Shown here piece after piece: positions 21,734 through 33,443 of a DNA stretch of 36,633 nt. Location: contig CANGGK010000008.1 in the NCBI GenBank assembly GCA_947453475.1, forward strand, positions 1 to 36,633. The letters are read 5' to 3'. Origin of the DNA: Microbacteriaceae bacterium. GTDB lineage: Bacteria > Actinomycetota > Actinomycetes > Actinomycetales > Microbacteriaceae. A program made the translations under genes and the position numbers. The notes under the pieces are model-generated. The model ran no database searches. It had not been told where the DNA came from and saw nothing but the letters and a program-made list of their open reading frames with translations. Position 1 is the stretch's first letter, and every line of letters begins with the position of its first letter.

Positions 21734-21739
21734 AGTCTA
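21734..21739 (-). promoter_or_regulatory. Putative -10 box TAGACT for patD
   Basis: Minus strand GATTAGACTCAAAATATG, followed by a GAAGGAG ribosome-binding site before the ATG. Confidence 0.5.
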
Positions 21740-21751
21740 ATCCGCATTTCG

Positions 21752-21818
21752 AAGCAAATTAAGGTGATTTGCTTTCATTTCAGTATCAAAATTGCAAATC
21801 ACCTGCGGATTCATTTGC
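21752..21818. promoter_or_regulatory. Paired inverted-repeat operators (GCAAAT/ATTTGC half-sites), likely Lrp/AsnC sites
   Basis: Half-sites at 21754-21759, 21767-21772, 21794-21799, 21813-21818; 11-bp inverted repeat AGGTGATTTGC (21762-21772)/GCAAATCACCT (21794-21804). Confidence 0.65.
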
Positions 21819-21849
21819 TAAATGCCATTTACACTGACAAAATCGAAGC

Positions 21850-22323
21850 ATGTCTAGGGTTGCACGCACCAAATTGAGTCAGCTGGACGATGTATCAAAG
21901 TTGATCATCGAACAACTTCAGCTTGACGGTCGCCGCTCATACTCTGAGATCGGCAAGGCTGTCGGGCTTTCTGAAGCTGCCGTGCGCCAGCGCGTGCAGA
22001 AACTAACCGACTCGGGCGTCATGCAGGTCGTTGCAGTGACCGACCCGATGCAACTTGGTTTTTACCGACAGGCCATGATCGGCGTTCGCTGCGGCGGAGA
22101 CACCCGAGAAATCTCAGAAAAACTGGCAGAAATGCCTGAGGTCGACTACGTGGTCATGACCGCTGGAAGTTTTGACATTTTGGTTGAGGTGGTTTGTGAG
22201 AACGATGACGATCTCATTGCCCTTCTCAATTCAAAGATCCGGACACTGCCCGGAGTGACATCTACCGAAACCTTCGTGTATTTGAAAGTCGCAAAGCAGG
22301 TCTACAACTGGGGAACCAGATGA
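21850..22323 (+). CDS. Lrp/AsnC family transcriptional regulator
   Basis: LDDVSKLIIEQLQLDGRRSYSEIGKAVGLSEAAVRQRVQKLTDSGVMQVVAVTDP. Confidence 0.95.
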   Translation: MSRVARTKLSQLDDVSKLIIEQLQLDGRRSYSEIGKAVGLSEAAVRQRVQKLTDSGVMQVVAVTDPMQLGFYRQAMIGVRCGGDTREISEKLAEMPEVDYVVMTAGSFDILVEVVCENDDDLIALLNSKIRTLPGVTSTETFVYLKVAKQVYNWGTR

Positions 22324-22359
22324 TTCCCCCGAAAAACCCAATGTAAAGAGTGATATCAA

Positions 22360-23802
22360 ATGGCTATCTGGAATCGAAAGAACGCAGAAACTGCCACCCC
22401 GCTACTTGACGCCCGCAAGGCCGGACGAGAAGCAACCCCTGCAATGCTGCAGCAGGCTGCCAAGGACAACATGTTCTTGCAGTTCACCCGCCACAGCCCG
22501 TTCTACACAAAGAACGGAGAAATTCCGATCATTACCCACGCCAAGGGCCACCACTTCTGGGACCAAAATGGCAAGCGTTACTTTGACGGCATTTCGAGCC
22601 TGTTTGCGGTAAACGCCGGCCACGGCCGCGAAAGACTGGCTGAAGCCGCTGCAAAGCAAATGCGCGAGCTCGACTACTTCCCACTGTGGTCACACGCACA
22701 CAAGCCTGGCATTGAGCTTTCAGAGCGTTTGCTTTCTTACGCCCCGAAAAACATGTCTCGCGTGTTCTTCACCACTGGCGGTGGCGAAGCTAACGAAACC
22801 GCTTGGAAGCTTGCCAAGCAGTATTTCAAGATTCAGGGCAAGCCAATGAAGCACAAGGTCTTGACTCGCTCTGTCGCCTATCACGGCACATCACACGGTG
22901 CTTTGTCGATGACGGGCATCCCATCCATGAAGAAGGCCTTCGAGCCTTTGGTTCCATCGACCTTCCGCGTGCCGAACACCAACTGGTATCGCGCTCAAGA
23001 TCAGTTCGCAACTGAGGAAGAGTTCGGACTATGGGCGGCCGACCGCGTCGAAGAAATGATTCAGTTCGAAGACCCGGATACGGTAGCCATGTTCGTACTC
23101 GAACCAGTTCAGAACTCGGGTGGCTGCTTCACAGCACCGAAGAGCTACTTCAAGCGAGTTCGCGAAATTTGCGACAAGTATGACGTGCTTATCGTTGCCG
23201 ATGAGACCATCGACGCATTCGGGCGCGTTGGCGAGATGTTTGCATCAAACCGCTACGACTTTCAGCCGGACATGATTGTTTGTGCGAAGGGCATGACTTC
23301 GGCCTATGCTCCCATCGGCGCGCTTCTAATGGCAGAGAAACTTTTCGAACCGTTCAAGCACGGCACAGAAATCTTCCCTCACGGATACACCTACAGCGGT
23401 CACCCGGTATCTGCCGCGGTTGCATTGGCCAACCTAGACATCTTTGATGAAGAAGACCTAGTCGGCAATGTTCGCCGAAACGAGGGAGAGTTCCGTCGTA
23501 CTCTCGAAAAGCTGAAGGACATCGACATCGTGGGCGACGTTCGCGGTGAAGGTTATTTCTGGGCCATCGAGTTGGTTAAGGATAAGAACACCAAGGAGAC
23601 CTTCAGCGACGCCGAGTCTGAGCGCCTGCTTCGCGGCATTCTGTCTCACCGCATGTTCGAAGAGGGGCTCTACTGTCGCTCTGATGACCGTGGCGACCCT
23701 GTCGTCCAGCTCGCACCGCCGTTGACCATCGGCCCGGATGAGTTCAATGAAATTGAGCAAATCTTGCGCGGTTGCTTGATCGAGGCACAGCAGGCTTTGT
23801 AA
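22360..23802 (+). CDS. Class III aminotransferase, putrescine-pyruvate-like
   Basis: GHHFWDQNGKRYFDGISSLFAVNAGHGR, FFTTGGGEANETAWKLAKQY, VADETIDAFGRVG; located beside patD/pot. Confidence 0.85.
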   Translation: MAIWNRKNAETATPLLDARKAGREATPAMLQQAAKDNMFLQFTRHSPFYTKNGEIPIITHAKGHHFWDQNGKRYFDGISSLFAVNAGHGRERLAEAAAKQMRELDYFPLWSHAHKPGIELSERLLSYAPKNMSRVFFTTGGGEANETAWKLAKQYFKIQGKPMKHKVLTRSVAYHGTSHGALSMTGIPSMKKAFEPLVPSTFRVPNTNWYRAQDQFATEEEFGLWAADRVEEMIQFEDPDTVAMFVLEPVQNSGGCFTAPKSYFKRVREICDKYDVLIVADETIDAFGRVGEMFASNRYDFQPDMIVCAKGMTSAYAPIGALLMAEKLFEPFKHGTEIFPHGYTYSGHPVSAAVALANLDIFDEEDLVGNVRRNEGEFRRTLEKLKDIDIVGDVRGEGYFWAIELVKDKNTKETFSDAESERLLRGILSHRMFEEGLYCRSDDRGDPVVQLAPPLTIGPDEFNEIEQILRGCLIEAQQAL

Positions 23803-23812
23803 AAAGTTATTC

Positions 23813-23853
23813 ACGGACGCCGATTCTTTCAACAGAGTCGGCGTTCGTGCTTT
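23813..23853 (+). terminator. Intrinsic terminator after the aminotransferase gene
   Basis: ACGGACGCCGA...TCGGCGTTCGT stem (one G-T) followed by a short T-rich tail. Confidence 0.65.
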
Positions 23854-23885
23854 AATCGGATGACTTGCACACCTAGCCTCGGAGC

Positions 23886-24371
23886 ATGAGAAAAATGACT
23901 GAAGAAGCAACCCGCTGCTTTGACTCGCCAATTGGCAACATCTTCATGGTGGCTCGCAACAACAAAATTATTTACCTGACCATGGGTGGGCCAGCCGTTG
24001 CTAGCTCTGGCAAGTCAAGTGAACTCGACAAAGCCGAAAAGCAGCTCAAGCATTATTTCGCAGGCAAGGGCAAAACTCTCGACTTTGCCGTTGAGGTGCA
24101 GGGCACCGAATTCCAGCGCGCAGTCTGGTCTGAAATCGCGGCGATTCCATTTGGTGAAACAAAGACCTACGGTGAGATCGCCGAGGCAATCGGTAGACCC
24201 AAGGCGGTTCGGGCAGTGGGCGGCGCGGTTGGCGCTAACCCGGTGCCTCTAGTTATCGGCTGCCATCGAGTACTTGGCGCTTCAGGCAAAATCACCGGCT
24301 ACTCTGGTGGCGACGGCCTACCAACCAAGCGTTGGTTGCTGGCCCTAGAGGGCCTAACGGCAAAGGAATAA
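23886..24371 (+). CDS. ogt: Methylated-DNA-protein-cysteine methyltransferase (MGMT/Ogt)
   Basis: FQRAVWSEIAAIPFGETKTYGEIA...NPVPLVIGCHRVLGASGKITGYSGG. Confidence 0.93.
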   Translation: MRKMTEEATRCFDSPIGNIFMVARNNKIIYLTMGGPAVASSGKSSELDKAEKQLKHYFAGKGKTLDFAVEVQGTEFQRAVWSEIAAIPFGETKTYGEIAEAIGRPKAVRAVGGAVGANPVPLVIGCHRVLGASGKITGYSGGDGLPTKRWLLALEGLTAKE

Positions 24372-24372
24372 C

Positions 24373-24945
24373 TTGAGCTTCGTTCGCGAGTTTGAAGACG
24401 GCCTAAACCGCTGCTCATGGCTGAATAACGACCCGGTTTACATCGAATATCACGACACCGAGTGGGGCGTCGAGGTTCGAGGCGATCGTGAAATGTTCGA
24501 ACGAATCACACTTGAGGGTTTTCAAGCCGGGCTTTCCTGGATTTCCATACTCAAGAGGCGCGAAGGGTTCCGGGCGGCTTTTCAGAACTTTGACCTCAAC
24601 GCAGTTGCCGCTTTGACCGCCACCGATGTTGAACGACTAATGCTCGACGTGGGCATCATTCGCAATCGCGCAAAAATCCTAAGCACAATCCAAAATGCCA
24701 AAGTTGTTCTCGAAATGCAGTCACGAGGCGAAAGCATCAGCGATTTAGTTTGGAGCTTCAAACCTGCTGCTCCCCAGCGCGCTGAAGATGACTTTGGTTG
24801 GCTGGCCATCACCGATGAGTCAAAGGCGCTTAGCAAAGAGCTTCGCCAGCGCGGTTTTGGTTTCGTAGGACCAACCACGATGTATGCGCTCATGCAGGCA
24901 ACCGGAATGGTCAAAGACCATGCACCGGGGTGCTTCAAGCGCTAG
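24373..24945 (+). CDS. tag: DNA-3-methyladenine glycosylase I
   Basis: RCSWLNNDPVYIEYHDTEWGV, EGFQAGLSWISILKRRE; TTG start directly after ogt. Confidence 0.94.
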   Translation: MSFVREFEDGLNRCSWLNNDPVYIEYHDTEWGVEVRGDREMFERITLEGFQAGLSWISILKRREGFRAAFQNFDLNAVAALTATDVERLMLDVGIIRNRAKILSTIQNAKVVLEMQSRGESISDLVWSFKPAAPQRAEDDFGWLAITDESKALSKELRQRGFGFVGPTTMYALMQATGMVKDHAPGCFKR

Positions 24946-24948
24946 ACC

Positions 24949-25659
24949 CTAGGTAGCTTCGCGGGTTACGAGCGTCAGATTACGCCCAGAAACCTCAATG
25001 GCAAGCCCAGCGCGTCTCGCGCAAGCCTTTAGTTCCACAATGGTTTCAGGCGTCTTCTTGGCGGTCAGAGCCGCGCGAACAAGCTGCCCCTTCGCCTTTT
25101 TATTGAAGTGGTTCAGAGTTCGCCTCGCGCCGTCAGGGTATTCAACCTCAACTGTCACAACGAAGTGTTCTACGTCTTCTGGAATTGGGGCCAGCTCGGC
25201 GTAAGCTTTCGATCTCAAATCAACAATCACGCCGCCAGTTAGGCGTGGCCAAATTGTAAGATGCGCCTGCGCCCAATGCTTCTTGAGATTGAGGCCATTG
25301 ATGCTCTTAGATGGTGACAATTTGTACTCAGGAATCAAGTCGGTAGCCGGAATCAAGCCAAACATTGCCGATTGAATCAGAACGGTTGACTTGGCGCGAC
25401 TAACCTCAGCGGCGGTCAGATTGTTGTGTTCGGTTGGCGTGCCCTTCAACCCTCGGCCATGGATGGCGCCGAAGAGGGTTCCGGTGTAGCGATCGATAGC
25501 TCGCATCGTTGCTGCGTGGAGGAGCTCTTGATTACCCGAAGCAGCCAAAACTTCTTCTCTGGCCTGGTTTAGGCCACCAAAGGTAAGAGCCACCTGCTCG
25601 ATGGTTAGCGAACCTCCGCCGGAGCGTTTGGTTTCAGATGGCGGTAGCAAGAAGAGCAT
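24949..25659 (-). CDS. yaaA: Peroxide stress protein YaaA (DUF328)
   Basis: MLFLLPPSETKRSGG, C-terminal HFNKKAKGQLVRAAL. Confidence 0.93.
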   Translation of the reverse strand: MLFLLPPSETKRSGGGSLTIEQVALTFGGLNQAREEVLAASGNQELLHAATMRAIDRYTGTLFGAIHGRGLKGTPTEHNNLTAAEVSRAKSTVLIQSAMFGLIPATDLIPEYKLSPSKSINGLNLKKHWAQAHLTIWPRLTGGVIVDLRSKAYAELAPIPEDVEHFVVTVEVEYPDGARRTLNHFNKKAKGQLVRAALTAKKTPETIVELKACARRAGLAIEVSGRNLTLVTREAT

Positions 25660-25720
25660 TCTTCAATGCTAGATTGCCTTGCTGGCAGCGAACGCCAAGC
25701 ATTGATTGGCAAGGCGACTC

Positions 25721-25726
25721 TAGACT
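25721..25726 (+). promoter_or_regulatory. Putative leaderless promoter -10 TAGACT, 6 nt before the cobalamin adenosyltransferase ATG
   Basis: TAGACT-TGAAAC-ATG. Confidence 0.55.
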
Positions 25727-25732
25727 TGAAAC

Positions 25733-26353
25733 ATGGTCAGACTTACGAAGATTTACACTCGCACCGGCGACGAGGGCATGACCGGTCTGAGTGATTTCAG
25801 CCGCACCCGAAAGACCGACCCACGGATTGAAGCGTACGCCGATGTTGACGAGGCAAACTCAGCCATCGGAGTTGCGGTTGCGCTGGCCAAGGATGAATTT
25901 GACGCCGAGACCCTAGCCCTATTGGAACAAATTCAAAATGACCTGTTCGACCTCGGCGCTGACCTCTCGAACCCTTTGAACGAACACTATGAGTACGACC
26001 CGATTCGCATCGAAGACGCCTGGATTGATGGGCTAGAAGCCGCTATCGACAAATACAACCAAGAACTATCCACGTTAGATTCGTTCATCCTGCCTGGTGG
26101 CTCCGGGCCGGCGGCTGGCTTGCACCTGGCTCGAACAGTTGTGCGCCGCGCCGAGCGCGCCACTTGGCACGCGATCGAGGCTTACGGCACTGAACCAGCT
26201 AAGAAGGGCCACCCGAACGGCGGCATCAACATTGCCGCAGTGAAATATCTAAACCGTCTTAGCGACCTGCTGTTTGTTCTCGCACGCCATGCCAACGTGA
26301 AGCACGGTGGCGATGTGAAATGGGTTCCAAGTAAGGCCCGCAAGAGGAGCTAA
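25733..26353 (+). CDS. Cob(I)yrinic acid a,c-diamide adenosyltransferase, PduO type
   Basis: KIYTRTGDEGMTGLSDFSRTRKTDPRIEAYADVDEANSAIG; LNRLSDLLFVLAR. Confidence 0.94.
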   Translation: MVRLTKIYTRTGDEGMTGLSDFSRTRKTDPRIEAYADVDEANSAIGVAVALAKDEFDAETLALLEQIQNDLFDLGADLSNPLNEHYEYDPIRIEDAWIDGLEAAIDKYNQELSTLDSFILPGGSGPAAGLHLARTVVRRAERATWHAIEAYGTEPAKKGHPNGGINIAAVKYLNRLSDLLFVLARHANVKHGGDVKWVPSKARKRS

Positions 26354-26359
26354 GGACAA

Positions 26360-26393
26360 AAGAAAACCCCGACCACTCGGTCGGGGTTTTCTT
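26360..26393. terminator. Bidirectional intrinsic terminator between convergent cobalamin adenosyltransferase gene and atpC
   Basis: Perfect 15-bp inverted repeat AAGAAAACCCCGACC-ACTC-GGTCGGGGTTTTCTT. Confidence 0.95.
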
Positions 26394-26405
26394 ATTGAAT
26401 CTTGA

Positions 26406-26663
26406 TTAGATGAGAGCGGCGTGACGAGCAACAACGGTCACTACGTCCTTTTCGACTGAAAGGAAGCCATCCTCGGCAGATGCCTTGATGATTTCACCAC
26501 CCTCAAGGGTGATTCGAACTTCGCCTGAACCCAGGATCGCAAGCATTGGCTCGTGGCCTGGTAGCAAACCGATTTCACCCTCGACGGTCTTAGCGACCAC
26601 CATCTTGGCTTCTCCAGTCCATACGGCCTGGTCGGCGGCTACTAGCTCAACGTGCAGTGCCAT
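26406..26663 (-). CDS. atpC: ATP synthase epsilon subunit
   Basis: 85 aa; EGEIGLLPGHEPMLAIL; short actinobacterial form. Confidence 0.95.
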   Translation of the reverse strand: MALHVELVAADQAVWTGEAKMVVAKTVEGEIGLLPGHEPMLAILGSGEVRITLEGGEIIKASAEDGFLSVEKDVVTVVARHAALI

Positions 26664-26665
26664 TG

Positions 26666-28135
<1,470 letters not shown>

Positions 28136-29044
28136 TTAGTCTTCGTTGCCGGCGGTAGACAGTGCGTCTGCTCCACCAACAATTTCGGAAATCTGCTGGG
28201 TAATCTCAGACTGGCGAGCTGAGTTGCTCAGTCTGGTGTAGTTCTTGATCAACTTGTCAGCGTTGTCGGTTGCCGACTTCATAGCCTTCTGACGTGCAGC
28301 GTGCTCTGAAGCTGCAGACTGCAACATTGCGTTGAAGATGCGGCTTTCGATGTAGACCGGTAGCAAGGCGTCAAGAACCTTGTTAACGTCTGGTTCGAAT
28401 TCGTATAGCGGGAAGACTTCGCTTGGCTCGGTCTCTTCTGACCCCTCAACTACCTCTAGAGGCAGCAAACGAACAACTTCAGGAACCTGGGCAATCATCG
28501 AAACGAATCGGTTTGAAACCAAGTGAATTTCGTCTACGCCACCCTCAGCAAAGTCGGTGTTGAAAGCTGCAACAACCGCATCGGCAATCTCCTTGGCAGT
28601 GTCGAACACTGGCAAGTCGGTGCCACCGATCCAGCTGCGAACAGCTTCGCGGCGACGGAAGCTAAAGTTTGCAACAGCCTTGCGTCCAACTAGGTAGTAA
28701 ACAACCTCTTTACCCTGCTCTTCGAGTAGGTTAGTGAGCTGCTCGGCTTCCTTTAGAACGTTCGAAGAGAACGCTCCGGCAAGACCGCGGTCAGAGGTAA
28801 AGATAACTACTGCTGCGCGATCAATACGTGCCGGCTCTGTGGTCAGTGGGTGGTCTACGTTTCCGAAGGTTGCCACTGCCGAGACGGCGCGAGTCACAGC
28901 ACGTGCATACGGCGCTGCCGCAGCTAATCGTTGCTGTGCCTTATAAATTCGCGAAGCAGAGATTAGCTCCATGGCACGAGTGATCTTCTTGGTGGTCTGA
29001 GCAGACTTAATTTTCTGTCTGTAGACGCGAAGTTGCGCTCCCAT
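28136..29044 (-). CDS. atpG: ATP synthase gamma subunit
   Basis: [46 protein letters not shown]. Confidence 0.98.
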   Translation of the reverse strand: MGAQLRVYRQKIKSAQTTKKITRAMELISASRIYKAQQRLAAAAPYARAVTRAVSAVATFGNVDHPLTTEPARIDRAAVVIFTSDRGLAGAFSSNVLKEAEQLTNLLEEQGKEVVYYLVGRKAVANFSFRRREAVRSWIGGTDLPVFDTAKEIADAVVAAFNTDFAEGGVDEIHLVSNRFVSMIAQVPEVVRLLPLEVVEGSEETEPSEVFPLYEFEPDVNKVLDALLPVYIESRIFNAMLQSAASEHAARQKAMKSATDNADKLIKNYTRLSNSARQSEITQQISEIVGGADALSTAGNED

Positions 29045-29095
29045 GTCTCTCTCCGTTCCTTAAATAGAAGTTGTTTTAGTTAGGCGTAGAAGTGA

Positions 29096-30757
<1,662 letters not shown>

Positions 30758-30840
30758 CTCGTTCCTCTACTTCTGGGGCGAACCCCGGTTGGTCTTTCTA
30801 GGCCAGTCGCCGAGACGACTGAAGTTTGTGGGTCAGTTCG

Positions 30841-31644
30841 CTAAGCGAGCTGAAGTTTTGCTTGAAGAAGTCGTGCACTTAGGCTGCCGTCGAGAATCTC
30901 TCCGCCAACCTGAACCTTCATACCGCCAAGAATCGATTCGTCAATCTCAACGTTTAGCTTCAAGCTGTGTCCGTAAGACTTTGCTAGAGCGGCCTCGAGG
31001 CGCTCCAACTGCTTGTCGCTGACCGGTGCAGCAACGGTAACCGTGGCCACTAGACGCTCGGCGTAAGCAGAGACCTGCTTGCCGAACTGCTCTAGAGCAA
31101 CGACGACGCGACGGCGACGAGCACCGGTTACTGCGCGGCGAATAAGAACGGCTGCCTCATCTGAAGCCTTGCCCTTTAGCAGAGCGGCAACCAAAGCTGC
31201 TTTGGCTTCGTCAGATGCAGCGTTATCGCCAAGAGCAAACTGAAGTTCCTGGTCTGAGTCAACAGCTGTCTGGAACGCAAAGATTTCACTCTCAACGTTG
31301 GACAACTTCTTACCCTTGGCCGCGATTGCGGCAACCGTGAAGACCGCGAGCTGCTCGAAAGCGGCTACGAGGTCTTGCCCGGTTGACCAACGGAGAGTAA
31401 CTAGAGAGTTAGCGAACTCAAGTGCCGGGGCCGAAACGCCCTTACCGAATACTGCGGTAAGCGCGCCTGACTTGGCCTTTGCCTCGGCGGAAGGGTCCGA
31501 GAGGATGCTTCGCAACTGAGCCGACGATGCAACGGCTGCGCCGATTGCAAAGATCTCTTCTGCGAACTTGAGGTCGGCCTTAGCTAGAAGAGGAGTTAGT
31601 GCCTCTTTCGCCGCGGCTAGTGACTGCCTAGTTGAACTCGCCAT
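30841..31644 (-). CDS. atpH: ATP synthase delta subunit
   Basis: Position in the operon; C-terminal LNVEIDESILGGMKVQVGGEILDGSLSARLLQAK. Confidence 0.95.
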   Translation of the reverse strand: MASSTRQSLAAAKEALTPLLAKADLKFAEEIFAIGAAVASSAQLRSILSDPSAEAKAKSGALTAVFGKGVSAPALEFANSLVTLRWSTGQDLVAAFEQLAVFTVAAIAAKGKKLSNVESEIFAFQTAVDSDQELQFALGDNAASDEAKAALVAALLKGKASDEAAVLIRRAVTGARRRRVVVALEQFGKQVSAYAERLVATVTVAAPVSDKQLERLEAALAKSYGHSLKLNVEIDESILGGMKVQVGGEILDGSLSARLLQAKLQLA

Positions 31645-32210
31645 TACTTCTTCTTGCCTGCTTTTGGTTTAGCTTCGCCGGCTTCAAGATCGGCCAAGAA
31701 CTGGTCGACCACGCCGGTTGCAACTTTTTCGTTCTTCAGGCTTGCACCAACAACACTTGACGCGAGGTCGATGGCTAGTGAGCCAACTTCTGCGCGAAGT
31801 GAGATTAGGGCTGCCTGACGCTCGGCTTCGATCTGAGCCTTTGCGGTCGCGGTTAGGCGAGCTGCCTCAGAAGATGCCTGCTCCTTGAGTTCAGCAAGGA
31901 TTGCTGCACCTTCGGCGCGTGCTTCTTCACGAATCTTGGCTGCGTCGGCACGTGCCTCGGCCTGCTCGGCTTCGATGTTCGCAGTTTTAGCTGCTGCTTC
32001 GGCCTGGGCCTTTTCAGCGGCTTCGAGGCGACCTTCGATTGCCTCGGTGCGAGAGTCAAGATTCTTCTTGAAGTTCGGTAGAACGCGAACCCAGAAGAAT
32101 GCCAACAGAATTACGAAGACAACCGACGACCATAGGAGATCGGCTGGAGCAGGTAGAAGCGGGTTATGAGCCTGCCCCTCCGCTGCAGCTTCAATGATCC
32201 TAGAAATCAT
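31644..32210 (-). CDS. atpF: ATP synthase b subunit
   Basis: N-terminal TM segment and long Ala/Glu coiled coil; operon position. Confidence 0.96.
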   Translation of the reverse strand: MISRIIEAAAEGQAHNPLLPAPADLLWSSVVFVILLAFFWVRVLPNFKKNLDSRTEAIEGRLEAAEKAQAEAAAKTANIEAEQAEARADAAKIREEARAEGAAILAELKEQASSEAARLTATAKAQIEAERQAALISLRAEVGSLAIDLASSVVGASLKNEKVATGVVDQFLADLEAGEAKPKAGKKK

Positions 32211-32228
32211 GGTTTAGATCCTGACTGA

Positions 32229-32498
<270 letters not shown>

Positions 32499-32508
32499 TC
32501 AGTTCTGA

Positions 32509-33351
32509 TTAGTGCTCGTCTGCCAAGGCCAACTGAATGTAGACCGTGGTCAGCAGAGTAAATACATAGGCCTGTAGGAACGCCACCAGCATCTCAAAGA
32601 GAGTGAAGACGAAGCCGAACAGGAAGGTTCCTGCGCCGAAGGCCTTGAAGAAGCCCTCAGAGTTGAACAGGAAGTATGAGGTTGCCGAGAAGCAGAGCAC
32701 TAGCAACAAGTGGCCAGCGATCATGTTCATGGTCAAACGAAGGGCCAGAGTAATCGGGCGAAGGATGAAAGTCGAGAGCAACTCGATTGGCGTAACCAGG
32801 ATGTAGAAAGGCAGTGGCACGCCTGCTGGGAAAAGCGAGTTCTTGAAGAAGCCAACTCCGTGCTTCTTCACACCCGCGTAAATGAAGGTGAAGTAAGCGG
32901 CAAGAGCCAATACCAAAGGCAAGCCGATAAGTGCGGTGCTCGCGATGTTTAGTGACGGGATGATGCCGGTGACGTTCATGCCAAGCACGATGAAGAAGAT
33001 TGTGGTTAGCAGCGGCAGGAAGCGGTCGCCGTCCTTCTCGCCAAGCTGTTCGTGAGCGATGCTCTTGCGAACGAAGTTCAAAGAAATCTCGCCCATTAGC
33101 TGGAAACGACTTGGCACATACTGCTTGGTCTTGTAGGCCTTCTTGAAAGCGCCAGACCAAAGATAGAAAACGACTAGAAGAAGCGTGGTGACGAGCAAGC
33201 GAATCATCATGACTCGGTTTAGCTCAAAAGGGGTGCCAGCAAAAAGAACGACATCTGGGTAAAACTCGCCAATGGTAGGCGCCTCAAATGAACTGCCCGA
33301 CGTGTCGGTGGTGGTTGCTTCTGAGAGCAGACCTAGAACTTTAGCTAGCAG
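32509..33351 (-). CDS. atpB: ATP synthase a subunit, apparent CTG start
   Basis: ORF-track start (33210) lacks the conserved N-terminus; the frame upstream reads FEAPTIGEFYPDVVLFAGTPFELNRVMMIRLL; AGGAG at 33358-33362, 6 nt before CTG at 33349-33351. Confidence 0.85.
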   Translation of the reverse strand: MLAKVLGLLSEATTTDTSGSSFEAPTIGEFYPDVVLFAGTPFELNRVMMIRLLVTTLLLVVFYLWSGAFKKAYKTKQYVPSRFQLMGEISLNFVRKSIAHEQLGEKDGDRFLPLLTTIFFIVLGMNVTGIIPSLNIASTALIGLPLVLALAAYFTFIYAGVKKHGVGFFKNSLFPAGVPLPFYILVTPIELLSTFILRPITLALRLTMNMIAGHLLLVLCFSATSYFLFNSEGFFKAFGAGTFLFGFVFTLFEMLVAFLQAYVFTLLTTVYIQLALADEH

Positions 33352-33437
33352 CTTGAACTCCTGTGTCGGGGCAAGATTGGAATGCCTTGCGGCGATTTAC
33401 AGTGTGATGTCATCAAAAACCCTTTGATAACCAGATG

Positions 33438-33443
33438 AGTCTA
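33438..33443 (-). promoter_or_regulatory. Putative -10 box TAGACT of the atpB-C operon
   Basis: Minus strand CCTGTTAGACTCATC, flanked by 13-bp direct repeats. Confidence 0.45.
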
